Assembly (NCBI GenBank): GCA_905250075.1
Contig: CAJNOP010000636.1
Span: 58,854 to 122,853, forward strand
DNA length: 64,000 nt
Reading direction: 5' to 3'
DNA from: Rotaria sp. Silwood1
Taxonomy: Eukaryota > Rotifera > Eurotatoria > Philodinida > Philodinidae
Shown in pieces: positions 1 to 12,400 of this stretch (position 1 is its first letter; the number at the start of each line of letters is the position of its first letter). The position numbers and the translations under genes are program-made. The notes under the pieces are model-generated. The model made no database searches and had not been told where the DNA came from. It saw nothing but the letters and a program-made list of their open reading frames with translations.

Positions 1-631
1 AAAGTTTTTCTTCATTTTACAGCAAACCATGCTTGAACTCTCTCAAATGAAATGTTTTGAATAATCTCAATGGTGTTCATAATAAAGAGGTTTCGCTGTA
101 AATGTGGATAAAACTGCTTATGATATGTAGAACATAAATCTAAGATAAAAAGAAAAGTTATTAATTATTTTCAATATTGAAATTGTTCGAGAGAAAGAAA
201 TTTTTTTTTTTCAAAATTAAGAATGACACACTTCGTCATAGGCGTGAAATTGAGTATCAAATGATTCTTAATACATAAGAAAAACAATGTTATTCCTAGT
301 TCGAATACATTTTACTTTTTTAATAGTATTATAAAAAATTCTTTCAAAGGTGTAGACATAGCATAACTACTCTCACTCATTCACTCTAGTTTGACGGACA
401 AGTAACATTAAATATATATAGAAAATTCAAAGAAAGACGCACTACTTTGTAAATTATCTTAGTGATTATACTATATGATTAACTTCGTCGAACCACATTA
501 TAGTGAGACAAATTATTCTATATCGCAATATTCTTTCGAAATCATTTTGCTAGCTGATTCTACAGTTCTCAAATGATGTTCAAAATATGACATCTTCTTT
601 CAAAAGCTTTTATAAATTCAATCTGAAAGTA

Positions 632-675
632 AGGGTGGGGTTAATAAGAGGAGTTACACCTACATCCACTCCACG
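632..675. repeat. G-rich/C-rich hairpin cassette
   Basis: A block reading AGGGTGGGG is followed after a short A/G-rich spacer by a C-rich block reading TACACCTACATCCACTCC. G-half left, C-half right, as in every other cassette in the window. Confidence 0.55.
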
Positions 676-780
676 GATTTCAAATGCATTCACCAACATC
701 TGCTTGAATTAAGGGCGAAAAAGCGAACCCCAGTATTCCAGATGCGATAAGAATACGCAGGACAGAGAGAATACGATAGA

Positions 781-873
781 GGGCGAGAGTGTGGAGATAG
801 GGTGGATGTCGGTGGGCGACAGTGAAGTACGGCGAAATGCTACTCATCATCCACCTCACTCTCATCCACCCAC
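781..873. repeat. G-rich/C-rich hairpin cassette
   Basis: G-rich block at about 781-820 (GGGCGAGAGTGTGGAGATAG and on), spacer, then C-rich block at about 848-873 ending in ATCCACCCAC. The halves are imperfectly complementary. Confidence 0.55.
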
Positions 874-2369
874 TTTTTTTTGGTTACTTACTTTTTAAGC
901 GAAGAAAAGAGCTGACAAGTTCAATTATTCGCAAGACTTTCAAAAAGCAGCGCTATAATTCAAAAAGCGCTTTTTAAGAGGTGCTCCACGCGAATCTTAA
1001 AGAACCTCTAAATCCAAATGTTTACAAGTTTCTGACATATTTTTGAAGAACACTTAAGATGATCACAATCTATCTTGGAAGGTAAAACGGTTTTTCATGT
1101 TTTTTAATGTATTGCCAGTATTTTATCGTTTTTTCAGCAAAAAGAAATCCGAATTGATTCATATAATACATGCAATGAAAGAGCGAATTCTGCCATACAA
1201 AACTGTATACATAGATTTTCTTCCACTCCGAACATGTGTGAATTATAAGAGCAAAACTGAAGAATATACACCACTTGTTTGGTGGTCTTGACTCGTTTTT
1301 CTATCAAAATTTCTTAGTTCGTACTTCATATCTCTGCTAATTGCCGTGAGCTCAGACAATTCTTTACATATCCTAATAGAGCGAAAAAATGGCTATCAAA
1401 CAAGTACCAAATAATTGATATAAAACTAGCGACAAGTCTCCATTCGAGGAGTACAAGATATGCAACTAATCGGTCAATAATCAATTTTCTCATACGTGTT
1501 CACCACATGTTTCTACTCTGATATTTGCTAATATTTTGATGTAAATGAAGATTATTTTTTCTATTAAAAACTGCATCACGTAGGCTAACTTGACATTTCG
1601 AAAATATGATCTATCACATGATTCCCACTGCATTCAGAGTATTGGATCATCCTAAAGCTGAAAACATTGCTTAGAATAAAAGACACGGTTTGTCAAAGAG
1701 AATATTTATGAACTAAGGTTAATTTGAGGATAGGCCATGAGTTGATAAATACTTCAAGTTCAATGTTACTATCATTTCATTTGAGTTCAGTCATATATGC
1801 CAATTTTTTTTCACTTATTGTTATGGCTCTTTTTTTTGTTAGTCTTGTTCTTTTTCCAATATATATAATGACGTTTAGCATAACATCATAGGCTGCTTGC
1901 CATTGATACCATATTATCAGTCATGGTATGAAACCGACCAATAGCTTATCTGTTGAATTATCATGAAAGAAAGTGATAGAATTTTCAGAATATTGAGACA
2001 ACACAGATAATTTACAGTGCACGATATAGATTCATTTATGGAAAACAAAAACATCACTTTAACCATTCGAAAATCTCTAATCATTTGACTTGAAGCTTAA
2101 GCTGATCTACAAGAAGAGAACTAACAACACATCATTGATCATTTTTCATGATAGAAATAATATTTATTTTTTTCAAATAAAATATTTCATCATCAGAACT
2201 GACAACAATTCACCCTCTATAATAAGATATTTGATTTCTCAGAAACTCATTGACCCTTGCAATGCTGTTCAGGAATATGATTGGAAAGAGTATTTCAATA
2301 ATCAATGAATAGTGAGATATATGCTTTGTAATAGTAAGCAGAGATGTCCATGGCGCTGCTGCCGCCGTC

Positions 2370-2425
2370 GGGTGTGGGTTAGAAGAGGAGTCGCACTCTT
2401 ACATGCATCCACATTTACACCCATC
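2370..2425. repeat. G-rich/C-rich hairpin cassette
   Basis: GGGTGTGGGTT at 2370-2380, then a spacer containing AGAAGAGGAGTCGCACTCTT, then a C-rich half ending TTTACACCC at about 2422. It lies immediately downstream of the 3' end of the degenerate membrane-protein gene. Confidence 0.6.
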
Positions 2426-2452
2426 TTCAAGTGAAAAGTCTTAGCAAAATTT

Positions 2453-4873
2453 TCATTGTAATGGAGAAACAATGTTTGGTTTCTTCCACGAAAGGAATCT
2501 AATAGTAAGTGTCGTTATTGCTTGAGAAATAATCGTTAAACCACCATAAAGTCCCAAGAGGGATGTGATCAGATCGATTGTTTCTTGTCGTGCATTGTAT
2601 GAATAGGAGCATGATGAAAGAGCACATTGATCAAAATAATTCTTATAGGACACATTTATTGAATATTGTTCAATCATGAGCTCTTCTAAAATGGCTTCGA
2701 ATGTCTCATTGAGATCAAACCGACTGATGCTAGCTGACGAATTGAGTGCTTTGAAAGTTTTTGTGGCATCAATACATTGTTGCTCGTAAAAACATTTAAG
2801 TGTTGAATGTAGAAGAGCTTCCAATGGATAACAACCTGACATTTGATTTCCGGATGGTTGGCTACATTTCGGTGGAATTCCACAATTGCATGTTGGATAC
2901 TGAACGGGTTCTGTATAGAGATAGGAGAATTCAGAGGGATTGACGTTTTTGATTTTCCAATTCGTAGAATATAAACTTGTCAGTGTATTCGCTTCGGTCA
3001 CTTCACGAATCATATTGACAGTGGTCAGAAATGATCGTGGTGTAGTTTTTTTAAAATCATTCAGAATAATTTCAATACGTCTATTAATTAAATCGAATGA
3101 GAGCAATTGAGTATTAATAAAAGCTGTTTTGTTTAACTGCCGAATTGCATCTTCGACTGTTTTTTGAGATAATCGACAAAATGATGATAACAATTGATAT
3201 TGACCAACCGCGCTTCGTCGAAAGTCAGTTCGATTAAAACGAAGATACGGAGAATACTTCTCGTAGATGAACCTTATCCAATCATTCGAAACGAAATCAC
3301 TAGAACAAATGGCATGAAAATTCATATCGATTGTTAGAAATATTTCTTAATTCAACGAGATTTTTGAACAAGAACATCGAAGTGAATCTGGATAAATTTT
3401 CAATAGATCTTCATAGACAGACAAAATTGGTTTTTCAATTTGATTCGTAAATAGACGTGAAGGAATAAACGACATTAAATAGAAGAAACAAAACAGTATA
3501 AGGAGAATAAAATGCATTCGATTAGCAATTTGTTGTGGATTCTGGCAAGTAAATATTCTTTTCAAGAATTGTTTCGGATTTAACCAATGTTTAATTAGAA
3601 AGAGGTTTTCTAAAATTCGAACAAGAAGCAATATCAGAATTTTAACTCTTGTCGATAATCCTCCAAGCACGCTAACGATAGTTATGAGTATTGGAACTAT
3701 TCCTCGTCGACTTCTGTATTCAAACACGCATACTAATGGTGCACATGAATGATAATACGAAGCAAACAAAATCGTTGATGACCATTCGTTGACCATTAAT
3801 CGATTAACAATTGATTCGATGGTTTCTGTTGTTTCATTGGATCATCGATAAGTCTGATTCATGGCTACCAATTCAGCTGATGTTCCATTCGATGCATCCA
3901 AAAAGTTTGAAGTTAAATGAATCTTAATTTCATTTAAACACGTTTGATTGTAAAAACATTCTAATGTTGATTGAATTAAAGCTTCAAACGGCGAACAACC
4001 TGTGAAGAAATTTTTCATAGTAAAATTGACTTCGTAGATACGTTCGACTTGATTGAGTCGTCCAATTGGCATAAAATCATAACAAGAGTGGCGTAGTGCA
4101 CATGAACAGTTTAGATACTCGAGGGGTACGGTGTCGATTTCACCAGTGTCCCGATTGACTTGAAAGCGAAAATTAAAAAAGTCATTGAGAAATTTATTTC
4201 CTTCACTGATAACTCGCATTAATTCAATTCCAAGTTGAAATCGATTAATTGTACTGAATTTCCAGCTTTCGATCAATGCATTCAATTCGAAATGAAAAAT
4301 ATCCTTTTGAATTACTTGAGAACTGACGTATTTCGTGTCAAGAAATAATTGTAACGAATTGTTTACTGTTTTTTGAGCATGTTGACACAATCTCAAAAGT
4401 AAACGAAAGTCAGTGGCCAAATTCACTCTTTCCTTCACATCCAGAAGTGAATGATATCTTAAAACCGAGTCCAGGTAATCAATCCAAGTAGATGAAACAT
4501 AGAAACTTGAGCAAACATCATGATAAATCGGTTTTAACAAAATGATGTTTGCGCATGATACAGAGATCGTCGTACATGGACATACAAGACTATCAGAATG
4601 ATGTTTTTCCCTATCGAGATACTGAGACAATGTGGGATTTTGAATTGTTCCACGATAGACTTCTTCCGAGATGACTGCATACATCGCAACAATAATAAAG
4701 CCAACTATGAGGATAAGTATATAAAAACGAGAACCGATTATTTGATAGCGAAGAAGACGCTGATCGTGTGATTCATTTGAAAAGAGATTCAATTCAATGA
4801 TGATCTTTTTGACACGTGTAATCGATTGGTTGATGCGGACTTTAACTAAAGAAATAAATTCAGGACAAAGCAA
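2453..4873 (-). pseudogene. Fused tandem-duplicate membrane protein with two in-frame stops
   Basis: One continuous minus-strand frame of 807 codons is interrupted only by TGA at 3842-3844 and TAA at 3347-3349. Before, between and after the stops the translation keeps matching the neighbouring intact family member. Repeat 1 has a short cytoplasmic end, a membrane helix near codons 47-69, a Cys-rich ectodomain with CFYNQTC, then CAPLVC and a second helix. Repeat 2 starts near codon 440 with its own helix (MHFILLILFCFFYLM), the CSCS motif, ICSSDFVS and a fourth helix ending near 2485. It is thus two copies of a 2-helix protein fused head to tail. No ATG precedes the first helix; an upstream TGA closes the frame, so an upstream exon or the start is missing. 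Neither stop is removed by an obvious short GT-AG intron. Function unknown; pseudogene most likely, readthrough not excluded. Confidence 0.7.
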
Positions 4874-6428
4874 GTCTCTAAGGGATTCAAATGGGATATA
4901 TGATGAATAGGTATGACTTATCCACGAGAGCCCTGCTCATATCGATTGGCTTATTTTTCACACGGAAAAAAATGAACGGTTCAAAATATCTCTCAGAACG
5001 TGTGATGTTTGGAAACCTTATCAATTCTGTTTGTCTGTGGGAAGGAAATCTTTATTTCTTTTCTATATTTTGAATAAATAATCAATAAATGAATAATTGA
5101 TTCATTCACTAAACATTCATAGGTACTCCCTATTGATTAATTATAGCAAAATCACTATAATCATTATTGTCTGTCGTGTATGTAGGAAGGAGTAGGAATA
5201 TAGTTCACTTCTCTTGCTGTGTATGTGTTTTATTATAGCCTACACTCACATCGTCCGCACTCGTACCACACCCGTAGATGATTCAATTATCTGAACCTAG
5301 GAAGCCAAGAAATCAAGACAAATGATTTGTGTTGCATCAAAATAATGCAAAAATTTTTCATCGAGATACTACGACAGGGATCAAACAATAAAATTTCCGT
5401 CGATATAACGGACATTTTAATCGATTTATTTTGAATTTTAATGTTTTTTAATCGAATAGAAACGATATGTAATATGATTTCTGTATTAAAGTTATTCTGT
5501 CAATTAGAAACTATTGAAAAAATTCAGATATTTATTGTAGGAAGTACATCGGCATGACATCATTCTCGTTCTTAAAAATTCTACTTCATGAGAAATGAAA
5601 TGTAAAATGACAAATATTCAGATAAGGTGGAGAATCATTCGGTAAAAGTAAAAGAAGTAGGTTGCATTATTTCGATTCTTTTTCTAAAAAATGTTTCCAT
5701 TTCATTAAAATAGTGGAAAAGTAATCGAAACAAAGATGTAAATTTAATTCCTAGAAACAAAAAAAAACATTTTGCTTTCATTTTTATCATATTGAAACTA
5801 ATCGAACTAATAAAGTATGTTCGACTTCGATTAAAACATCTAACATAATCATTTATATCGCATGATTTTGACTTTTCCATTGCCCAGAGACAATTTTCTT
5901 GAGATATCAAGCTTTCAAGAAAAACATGCAGTACTCCTTAGGACTAAAAGATGCTCAAACTTAGATTTTCATCTTCTAACATTGCATAAATGTACCTCTC
6001 CATGAGAATAGTTCACTGATTTCGATATCTCCTATGGTGAGATAAAAACTTTAATGTTTTATTGCTGCATAGCAAAATATTGAAAAGCTATATCTCTGAA
6101 CTATTTTCATTCGAACGCAAACTTTATAAAGTTCAAAGTCGAAAATCGAAACTTAACTTTTTTAATGTCTTGAACAGGATCATGAATTTTTCTTAAAATT
6201 AGTATATTTCAAGACAGAACCTCAGACAACTGAGCTATCTTAGACTCTTCGAACGATTCACTATGCCTGGTCGGATGAGCAACATGACAATCAACAATCA
6301 ATTTATCTTTTGAAGAGTTTCATTCGTTAGTTCTCAAATTCAAGGTTCAGTATTTGATATGTGAGTGGTGTCCCAATAGGATTTCATGAATAATGTCAAT
6401 TAAATGAAATGGTAGATTAGGATCCTAC
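4874..6428. other. Intergenic between the two membrane-protein genes
   Basis: No convincing exon was found, apart from an expected but unlocated short terminal exon of the gene on the right (see the donor at 6427). A hairpin cassette occupies about 5171-5276. Confidence 0.5.
5171..5276. repeat. G-rich/C-rich hairpin cassette, long spacer
   Basis: G-rich half with TGTAGGAAGGAGTAGG at about 5180-5196, spacer with TTCTCTTGCTGTGTATGTG, then C-rich half with CTACACTCACATCGTCCGC and CCACACCC up to about 5273. A weaker match than the others. Confidence 0.4.
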
Positions 6429-7716
6429 TTACCATCACGGCTGATGAAGGCTCATTATTGCATGATTTTTCTTTCCGTATAAATTGAATAATAAGTGAAA
6501 TTATCAACCTCAGTATGAGCGTTAAGCCTCCCAATAGACCAATAACTTCTGCGAGTACAATCATAGCCTTACGCCGTTCCGTAACCGAATAATTGCAATA
6601 GAGAGGTGCACATTGATGATAATATTCTTCATATGAAAAATCTTTTCTCCAATGTTCTACCATGAGCTGATCTATGATGAACTGAACAGTGGAATTATTT
6701 TTGAATACGCTCTGTTCGTGTAAGGCAATCGCCGTAAAGTTGTCGTTTACTGTTAGAAATGAAAGACGCTTATCAATACATGTCTGATTGTAGAAGCATT
6801 CCAAAGACGACTGAAGAAGCGAATTGATTGGCATACAACCAGTATCAAATCCAGGAATTTTCATAACAATCCATTCATCAGTCAAAAAAGTCGACCAATA
6901 GAGATTCATTTCATTTCGATTGAAAATGACCGAGATTGATCGACAATTGTAGTCGTAATGGTATCCGCAGTATTGCTCATTGATCTCTCCGTAACTCATC
7001 GACACAGAGAAAAAAAGAAAACTGTCACGATTGTAATAATTGAATAGTGTGCCAATAGATGTTTGAAGTCCAGATAAAAATTGATTATCAAAGATCATTG
7101 CATTAATCAAACTGAATTCAGATTGAAATGTGATTGGCATCGTCGATTCTAATACATGTCGGGATAGAACTCGTGGATTAATAATTGACATTGCATAGAA
7201 ATTAAGAAGACTATTTTGAATTGCTTTAGTTGACAAACGACAGAAACCAGCTAATGCTTGAAATTGAGCACTGCCTGTCAGTCGAAAATCTGCTCTGTAG
7301 ACGTAACTGATATTTGCTCTTGAGAATATTGTTTCAATCCATCTATCCGAGATAAAATCACTTGAACAGATTTGATGCAAATTTGCCTCGAGTGTAATAA
7401 ATGTTCCGTAGGCAAATGCCGTATTCGAGCATGTGCATTGAGCATCACTTGTCAAATATTCGTATTGATCAATAGTAGGATTCATTAAAATGAATTTGAC
7501 AGATGATTGTGTTAAACATAGACCGAGAGTAAGACCAATCAGAATTAAGAGAAGTAGAACGAGATAAACTCGTGTTGCATATATATTTGAACGATGTTGA
7601 TGTTCGTTTTGATCATTTTCTTCGAAAACGTTGAGCTCGCGTAGATAATTTATTAAAACCGACATATGCGTATTCAAGAAAAGGAAGGGAATCATTGCAA
7701 TAAAAAAAAATTGCAA
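6427..7716 (-). CDS. Two-pass Cys-rich membrane protein, bdelloid-type family
   Basis: Unnamed family. The frame encodes about 430 residues: a short cytoplasmic end, a helix near residues 50-70 (YLVLLLLILIGLTLGL), a roughly 330-residue ectodomain with several NxS/T sites and conserved cysteine motifs (CTCS, HQICSSDF, CFYNQTC, YYHQCAPLYC), then a second helix (AEVIGLLGGLTLILRL) and a short basic tail. The topology (N-in, large Cys-rich loop, C-in) resembles ENaC/degenerin channels, but I see no residue-level homology and claim none. Two starts are possible, the first Met at 7716 or the Met 17 codons later; the second gives an N-terminus more like the family. A strong GTAAGT donor follows SSAVM near 6427, so a short last exon probably lies further left and the in-frame tail to 6400 is intronic. 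This is the intact relative of the degenerate gene at 2453-4873. Confidence 0.65.
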
Positions 7717-9455
7717 CTAAAATATCGACGGTTTTTTATTGATAGAATAGGATTGAGCGTTCAAGATAAACGCTCCTTGCCTATAGTTCAATCAAATGAA
7801 AACATTGACAGAAATTGTATGTAAAAAAAATATGTCTATGTTCTTGCTTAACACTTCATGGAAGAAAAACAAAAGAAAATCATGAAAAAAAGTTAGATAT
7901 TCTCAAAAAAGTACAGCATTTGTAAAAAGTAATTATGAACGATTAAAATTGTGACAAAATTGGTTTTCTCAATTATGCGTGAATATATCTATTTTGTGTT
8001 GAGATTTTTCTATGAGTTCAATGTGCACAAAAGTTATTCGACTATCAGAGAAACAAAAAAATGAAGAGAAACTTAGTGGAAGGCGAGCTTCACTATTGGG
8101 AATGCATACCAAACTAATACTAGTATATCAACAGTGAAGCTATATTTTTTCTCTCGTTTTAGACAGCTAAATATAATTTTTTCTCCATTGTGAGATACTC
8201 TAACGCGTTTGACAATTAAACTCGACCATCGTGTTTGAGACATAAAAATTGAAAAAAAGCTGTTAGAATCATCCATGTTTTTCCACCAATCATATTGTTT
8301 TCTTGCCAAATGTGTATAGAATTGATTACTGAAATGAGTTTGAATACTTCTGAATGCATCGCTGCGTTTTTTAAATTTGTTCATTGCTATCAATCTCTTT
8401 GTGAAGTAGCACGAGAATAGTTTATAACGAGTAGTTGTCTTATTATATGAACAAAACTCATTTTTTTTTCTTTTTGAACACCTCATTTTCATCGACATGA
8501 TAGTTCATAGTAATAGTAAAATAAAATTTGGAAAAATACAAGTTGAAACAAAATTATTTTGAGGCATACTAGAAAAAAATAAAACGCATAGAATGTGACA
8601 TGAGTGATTTTACGGCAACAATTAACTTATTCGGATCGTACGATATAAGGTTTTAATCATTATATTCATTTTTGAGATTCTGATTTTTCTGAAAAGAAAG
8701 TTTTGACTGAATCCGATCTGTTTTGAGAGGATCGAGAGGTAGACTTGAGTCATCTGAGTAGTTTATTTTTTGTAATCAGAACACTGAATTGGTCTGACAT
8801 GTTATTGAACTCAAGATTTCGAGCACAAGAATACGCTCGTTAGGTGTAGAACTTTTGAAATATATATGAGAAAGAGAACAGAAATATTTTGCAACAGATG
8901 ATGGAGCATTGGTAACTTCAAATATGCAAAGAAAATGCCTTTCGTACCTTCTTCGTTTCATTTTTTCAATATTTTGCTAAAAGTATTTCTTCGTCGTTGT
9001 TCTATTTGTCTGCCTACAGATATTTCGTAGCTCGAGCAGCATATATTCACCAATTAAAAATCATATTGCTCTAAACTGGCATGATGTTAATTAGTGTAAA
9101 GAGCATCAGATAGCAACATACGTGGATCTAATATATGGTATAATATCATCTTACTCAACAAGTACCGAACAAAAAATTATTGTAAGTTGTACAATTAGTT
9201 GTAAGATAATAACATCTTTTGATTTACCCATAAAATAATTTAGTTTTAAGTAAGAGTTTTATATCTTTCTCATTACCTTATTTGATTCGGCTCGAAATAT
9301 CTTTCGAGGATTTCTTGTTCTATAATCTTTTTACAATTTAGTATACATTATTAGAATGAAAGTAGATGATTTATCGTTGATTTGACAAACAAGATTGTTT
9401 TATTAGAAATCTAGATTTATAATAATCTTAGTTATTTAAATCGCTATTGCTTTTT
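7717..9455. other. Intergenic, no supported gene
   Basis: A 141-codon minus-strand frame at 8073-8498 has no recognisable motif and no splice-linked neighbours; I do not call it. Otherwise AT-rich DNA without visible repeats. Confidence 0.5.
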
Positions 9456-12400
9456 TTAAGTGTATTTCTCGTTGAAACGAATAATTTCCAGCCGTTGTTG
9501 CGGACTCTGATACAGTAGTACACTGGGTGTAGATTCTGGAGCGTACGTACTTCTTTCCGATGAGTGTTGAATGAAAGCATTACTTTGTGACAAACGATAA
9601 TCACGTTCTGATGGATAACGATGCTCAAGATCTTTGATCAACTGCTGACAAAATGGATCTTGAGCAGATACACTTTTCTGAATTTTTTTCACTTGAGCTT
9701 TGAGAAGATGGAGCGATCGATGATAGTTATTTTCGTTCATAGCTCGTCTGAGTACAAATGCTGTTTCAACCCGGTTTCGTTGAATATCAAGTGCGTAATT
9801 GACTTGAAGTTGTTTGAATGACAAAGAAGAACCCCGAACAAGATGAAAGGGTACGGGTGTAGTAGTTAATGTATTTCCGCTATTTGGTTCAATATATGTA
9901 ACTGACGCATGACCTAAGATGATTCGAACAATATTCATGTTATTCGAACTTAGAATTCGATCATAGTAGTGATCTTTTAATAATATTTTACTAATATCGC
10001 TTCTTTCAAACCTAGTATTCTGTATGGTCGAGAATGCTCTTTTTTTGTCAGCATAATGGAGATTCTTTTCAAGATTTTCATGAAATTCTGATTTTAATAT
10101 GATATACTATTCGACTTTCTTTTGTCCGTAATGCGATTGCACAAATTCGACCTCAAATAAAAAAATTTTGTCGCCTGGCTGTCTGATGTGCAAGAGTTTA
10201 ACTTCTTGAAAAAAAACATGTACCCAAAAGAAAACAATGGAAAATTTCTATAGACCGTAGAAAAAGCCTTTTCAAATTGTGAGGGATTCTTATTTAAATA
10301 TTTTCCTGTCAATTTGACTGTTTGTGAAGGGAAATTTTTTGAACTAAATCGATGAAAAAACTCAATTAAAAACAGCTGAAATTATCAATCGGATTGAGTG
10401 TGCTTCAATAAATATAAAATGTGGAAAGGTCGATTCTATATGAAATCAGATTCTTCGAAAAACCGATGCTAATAGAAAATAAACTCACCAACGACATTAT
10501 TTTCTGGTACTTGTTGCTCCTCTTGTGATTCGTTCTCCAATATCAGATTTAAACTATTCATTCTCACGGACTGCTCGGCAGCTATATGTACTTTTGGTAC
10601 ATGTAACTGGAAGAGAAGGTTGCGACTTTCATCGGCATCGAGATCGTTCAACTTGAAAACGAGCTTGGAAGATGGTAGTTTCTCAGGTTCACGTTTATAT
10701 TTGGAATGAGTATGTGTCACTTGGTACTCTCCACTAAATTCAATATTGACACAAATTTGTTTAGCCACACATGTCAACAAACCAGCCATGATTGTCGCAA
10801 AAGCAGGACCCATAGCATAATGTTTATCCTATACGACAGACCACGTATACTGTATTCAAATAAAATTCTTTAACTGGTTTTATCGAAAGCAGCTTTCTTA
10901 AGTCTAGTGCAACCTAACGTGAAGTATTTCTTATTAAGATACTTGCCTAAAAATTTACCGGTGAAGTTGAGCGTAGACCTAGAGAGAAGGCTTAGATTTG
11001 ACTTTTCAAAAGATGACTCAACTAACAGAAACTGTAGCTCATTTTTGAATGTCTTCACAAGCATAACCATTCTCATGAGATTTCAATTGTCAAGTATGAT
11101 ATATGTAGAATCGGGTTGTTTACTTTAATCGAGAATTTCATCAATAATTCTGTGCGAAATAGTAGAGACTCTTAACGCTGTCCAAAAAAAATGAAATAAC
11201 TATTAAGCTTAGGAAAATACCATGATAGTACTTTCATTTCGTAAAAAGTGAATTTAATAGCATTTGTGAAAGACGACAAAACATTCTCATGTCCTCTTTT
11301 ACAATCATTTGGAATCCTAATGTACAGTTTATTTGTCAATATGGATATCACTTTCAATAACCTTTTAACTCAATCGTCACAAAAGTGTCACGAATAGCAC
11401 CTCTAAAAGCAAACCGTAAACAAACAAATGCAGTTTAACAAATTCGATCGAGCACCAGTGATAATCTCTTAACTTGAAGAGTTAACGGAATAAATGAAAT
11501 GGTAAACAAGGCTAAGTTTAACTTACAATATATGTGAATGTACCTCCATTACCCTGTTCGGCTAGTTGTACAAGTAGAGCAGTTTCATGTTTGCGTCCAT
11601 AGCCAAATGTATGGCAAGGAATTTCTTCAGGTAATCTTTCCATTAATTGAGAATAATCATGCTTTCGATTGTCCTCACCATCGGTGAGTAAGAGTAAAGC
11701 ACTGAGCGGATTTCTGGTCTGACGACTAGTGAATAAGTCGATACCCATTTTCAGACCGCATCCAATAAATGTTCCACTTCCGACCTGCATATCGTCATTA
11801 ATTGCTCTCTTTATTCTTTCCTGACTAAACATCATACATAGGACATTTCAATCTTAAACTTCTAAACAGATAGAACATTGATATGTAAGTGCTACTCACT
11901 TTTGTTGATTCATACGTTTAAGTCCATGAGAACGATCAAAAGCTCTTCTGTCAAATGAGATAATAGCCAGTCTATCCATTTCGTTTAATTGTTCAACAAT
12001 ATAGATCAATGTTTGTTTCAGTAAGGTCATTTTATTTCCTGTCATTGATTTGCTTTGATCAACGACGCAAATAAGATCTATTGGAACACGAGATATTGAT
12101 GATAAATCCTCTTCTGACGGCCAACTAATCGATGGCGCTTTGAGAGTAACAAGTCCATAAATGTTCGATTCCTGATAAGATAATTGACCATCAAATTCCA
12201 ATGTGGTCGAGACGGTAATCATAGGAATAGTGGTAACATTTGATAAGATGTTAGCTTGTCGAGCCGAAGAAATACGAGTGGAGAACGTTTGTACGGCAAT
12301 ATTATCAAGTGGATCTTCCACTGAAGCAACGACCTATATAATATAAGAGAAAAAAGTTCGCGATATTTTTTCTATCGATATGTCTTTGCAACTACTAGAG

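Larger units (their letters stand above)
1..2452. other. Intergenic, no gene recognised
   Basis: No reading frame here has recognisable domains or a splice-consistent extension. The stretch holds three short G-rich/C-rich hairpin cassettes (632-675, 781-873, 2370-2425) listed separately. Small open frames are short and of biased composition. Confidence 0.6.

Noticed and set aside
6427-7716. Assignment of the two-pass membrane family to ENaC/degenerin channels
   Set aside because: Only the topology matches; the diagnostic motifs of that family were not seen.
8073-8498. 141-codon minus-strand open frame
   Set aside because: Begins in basic low-complexity sequence, shows no domain, no splice-linked exon and no family resemblance; expected by chance in AT-rich DNA of this length.
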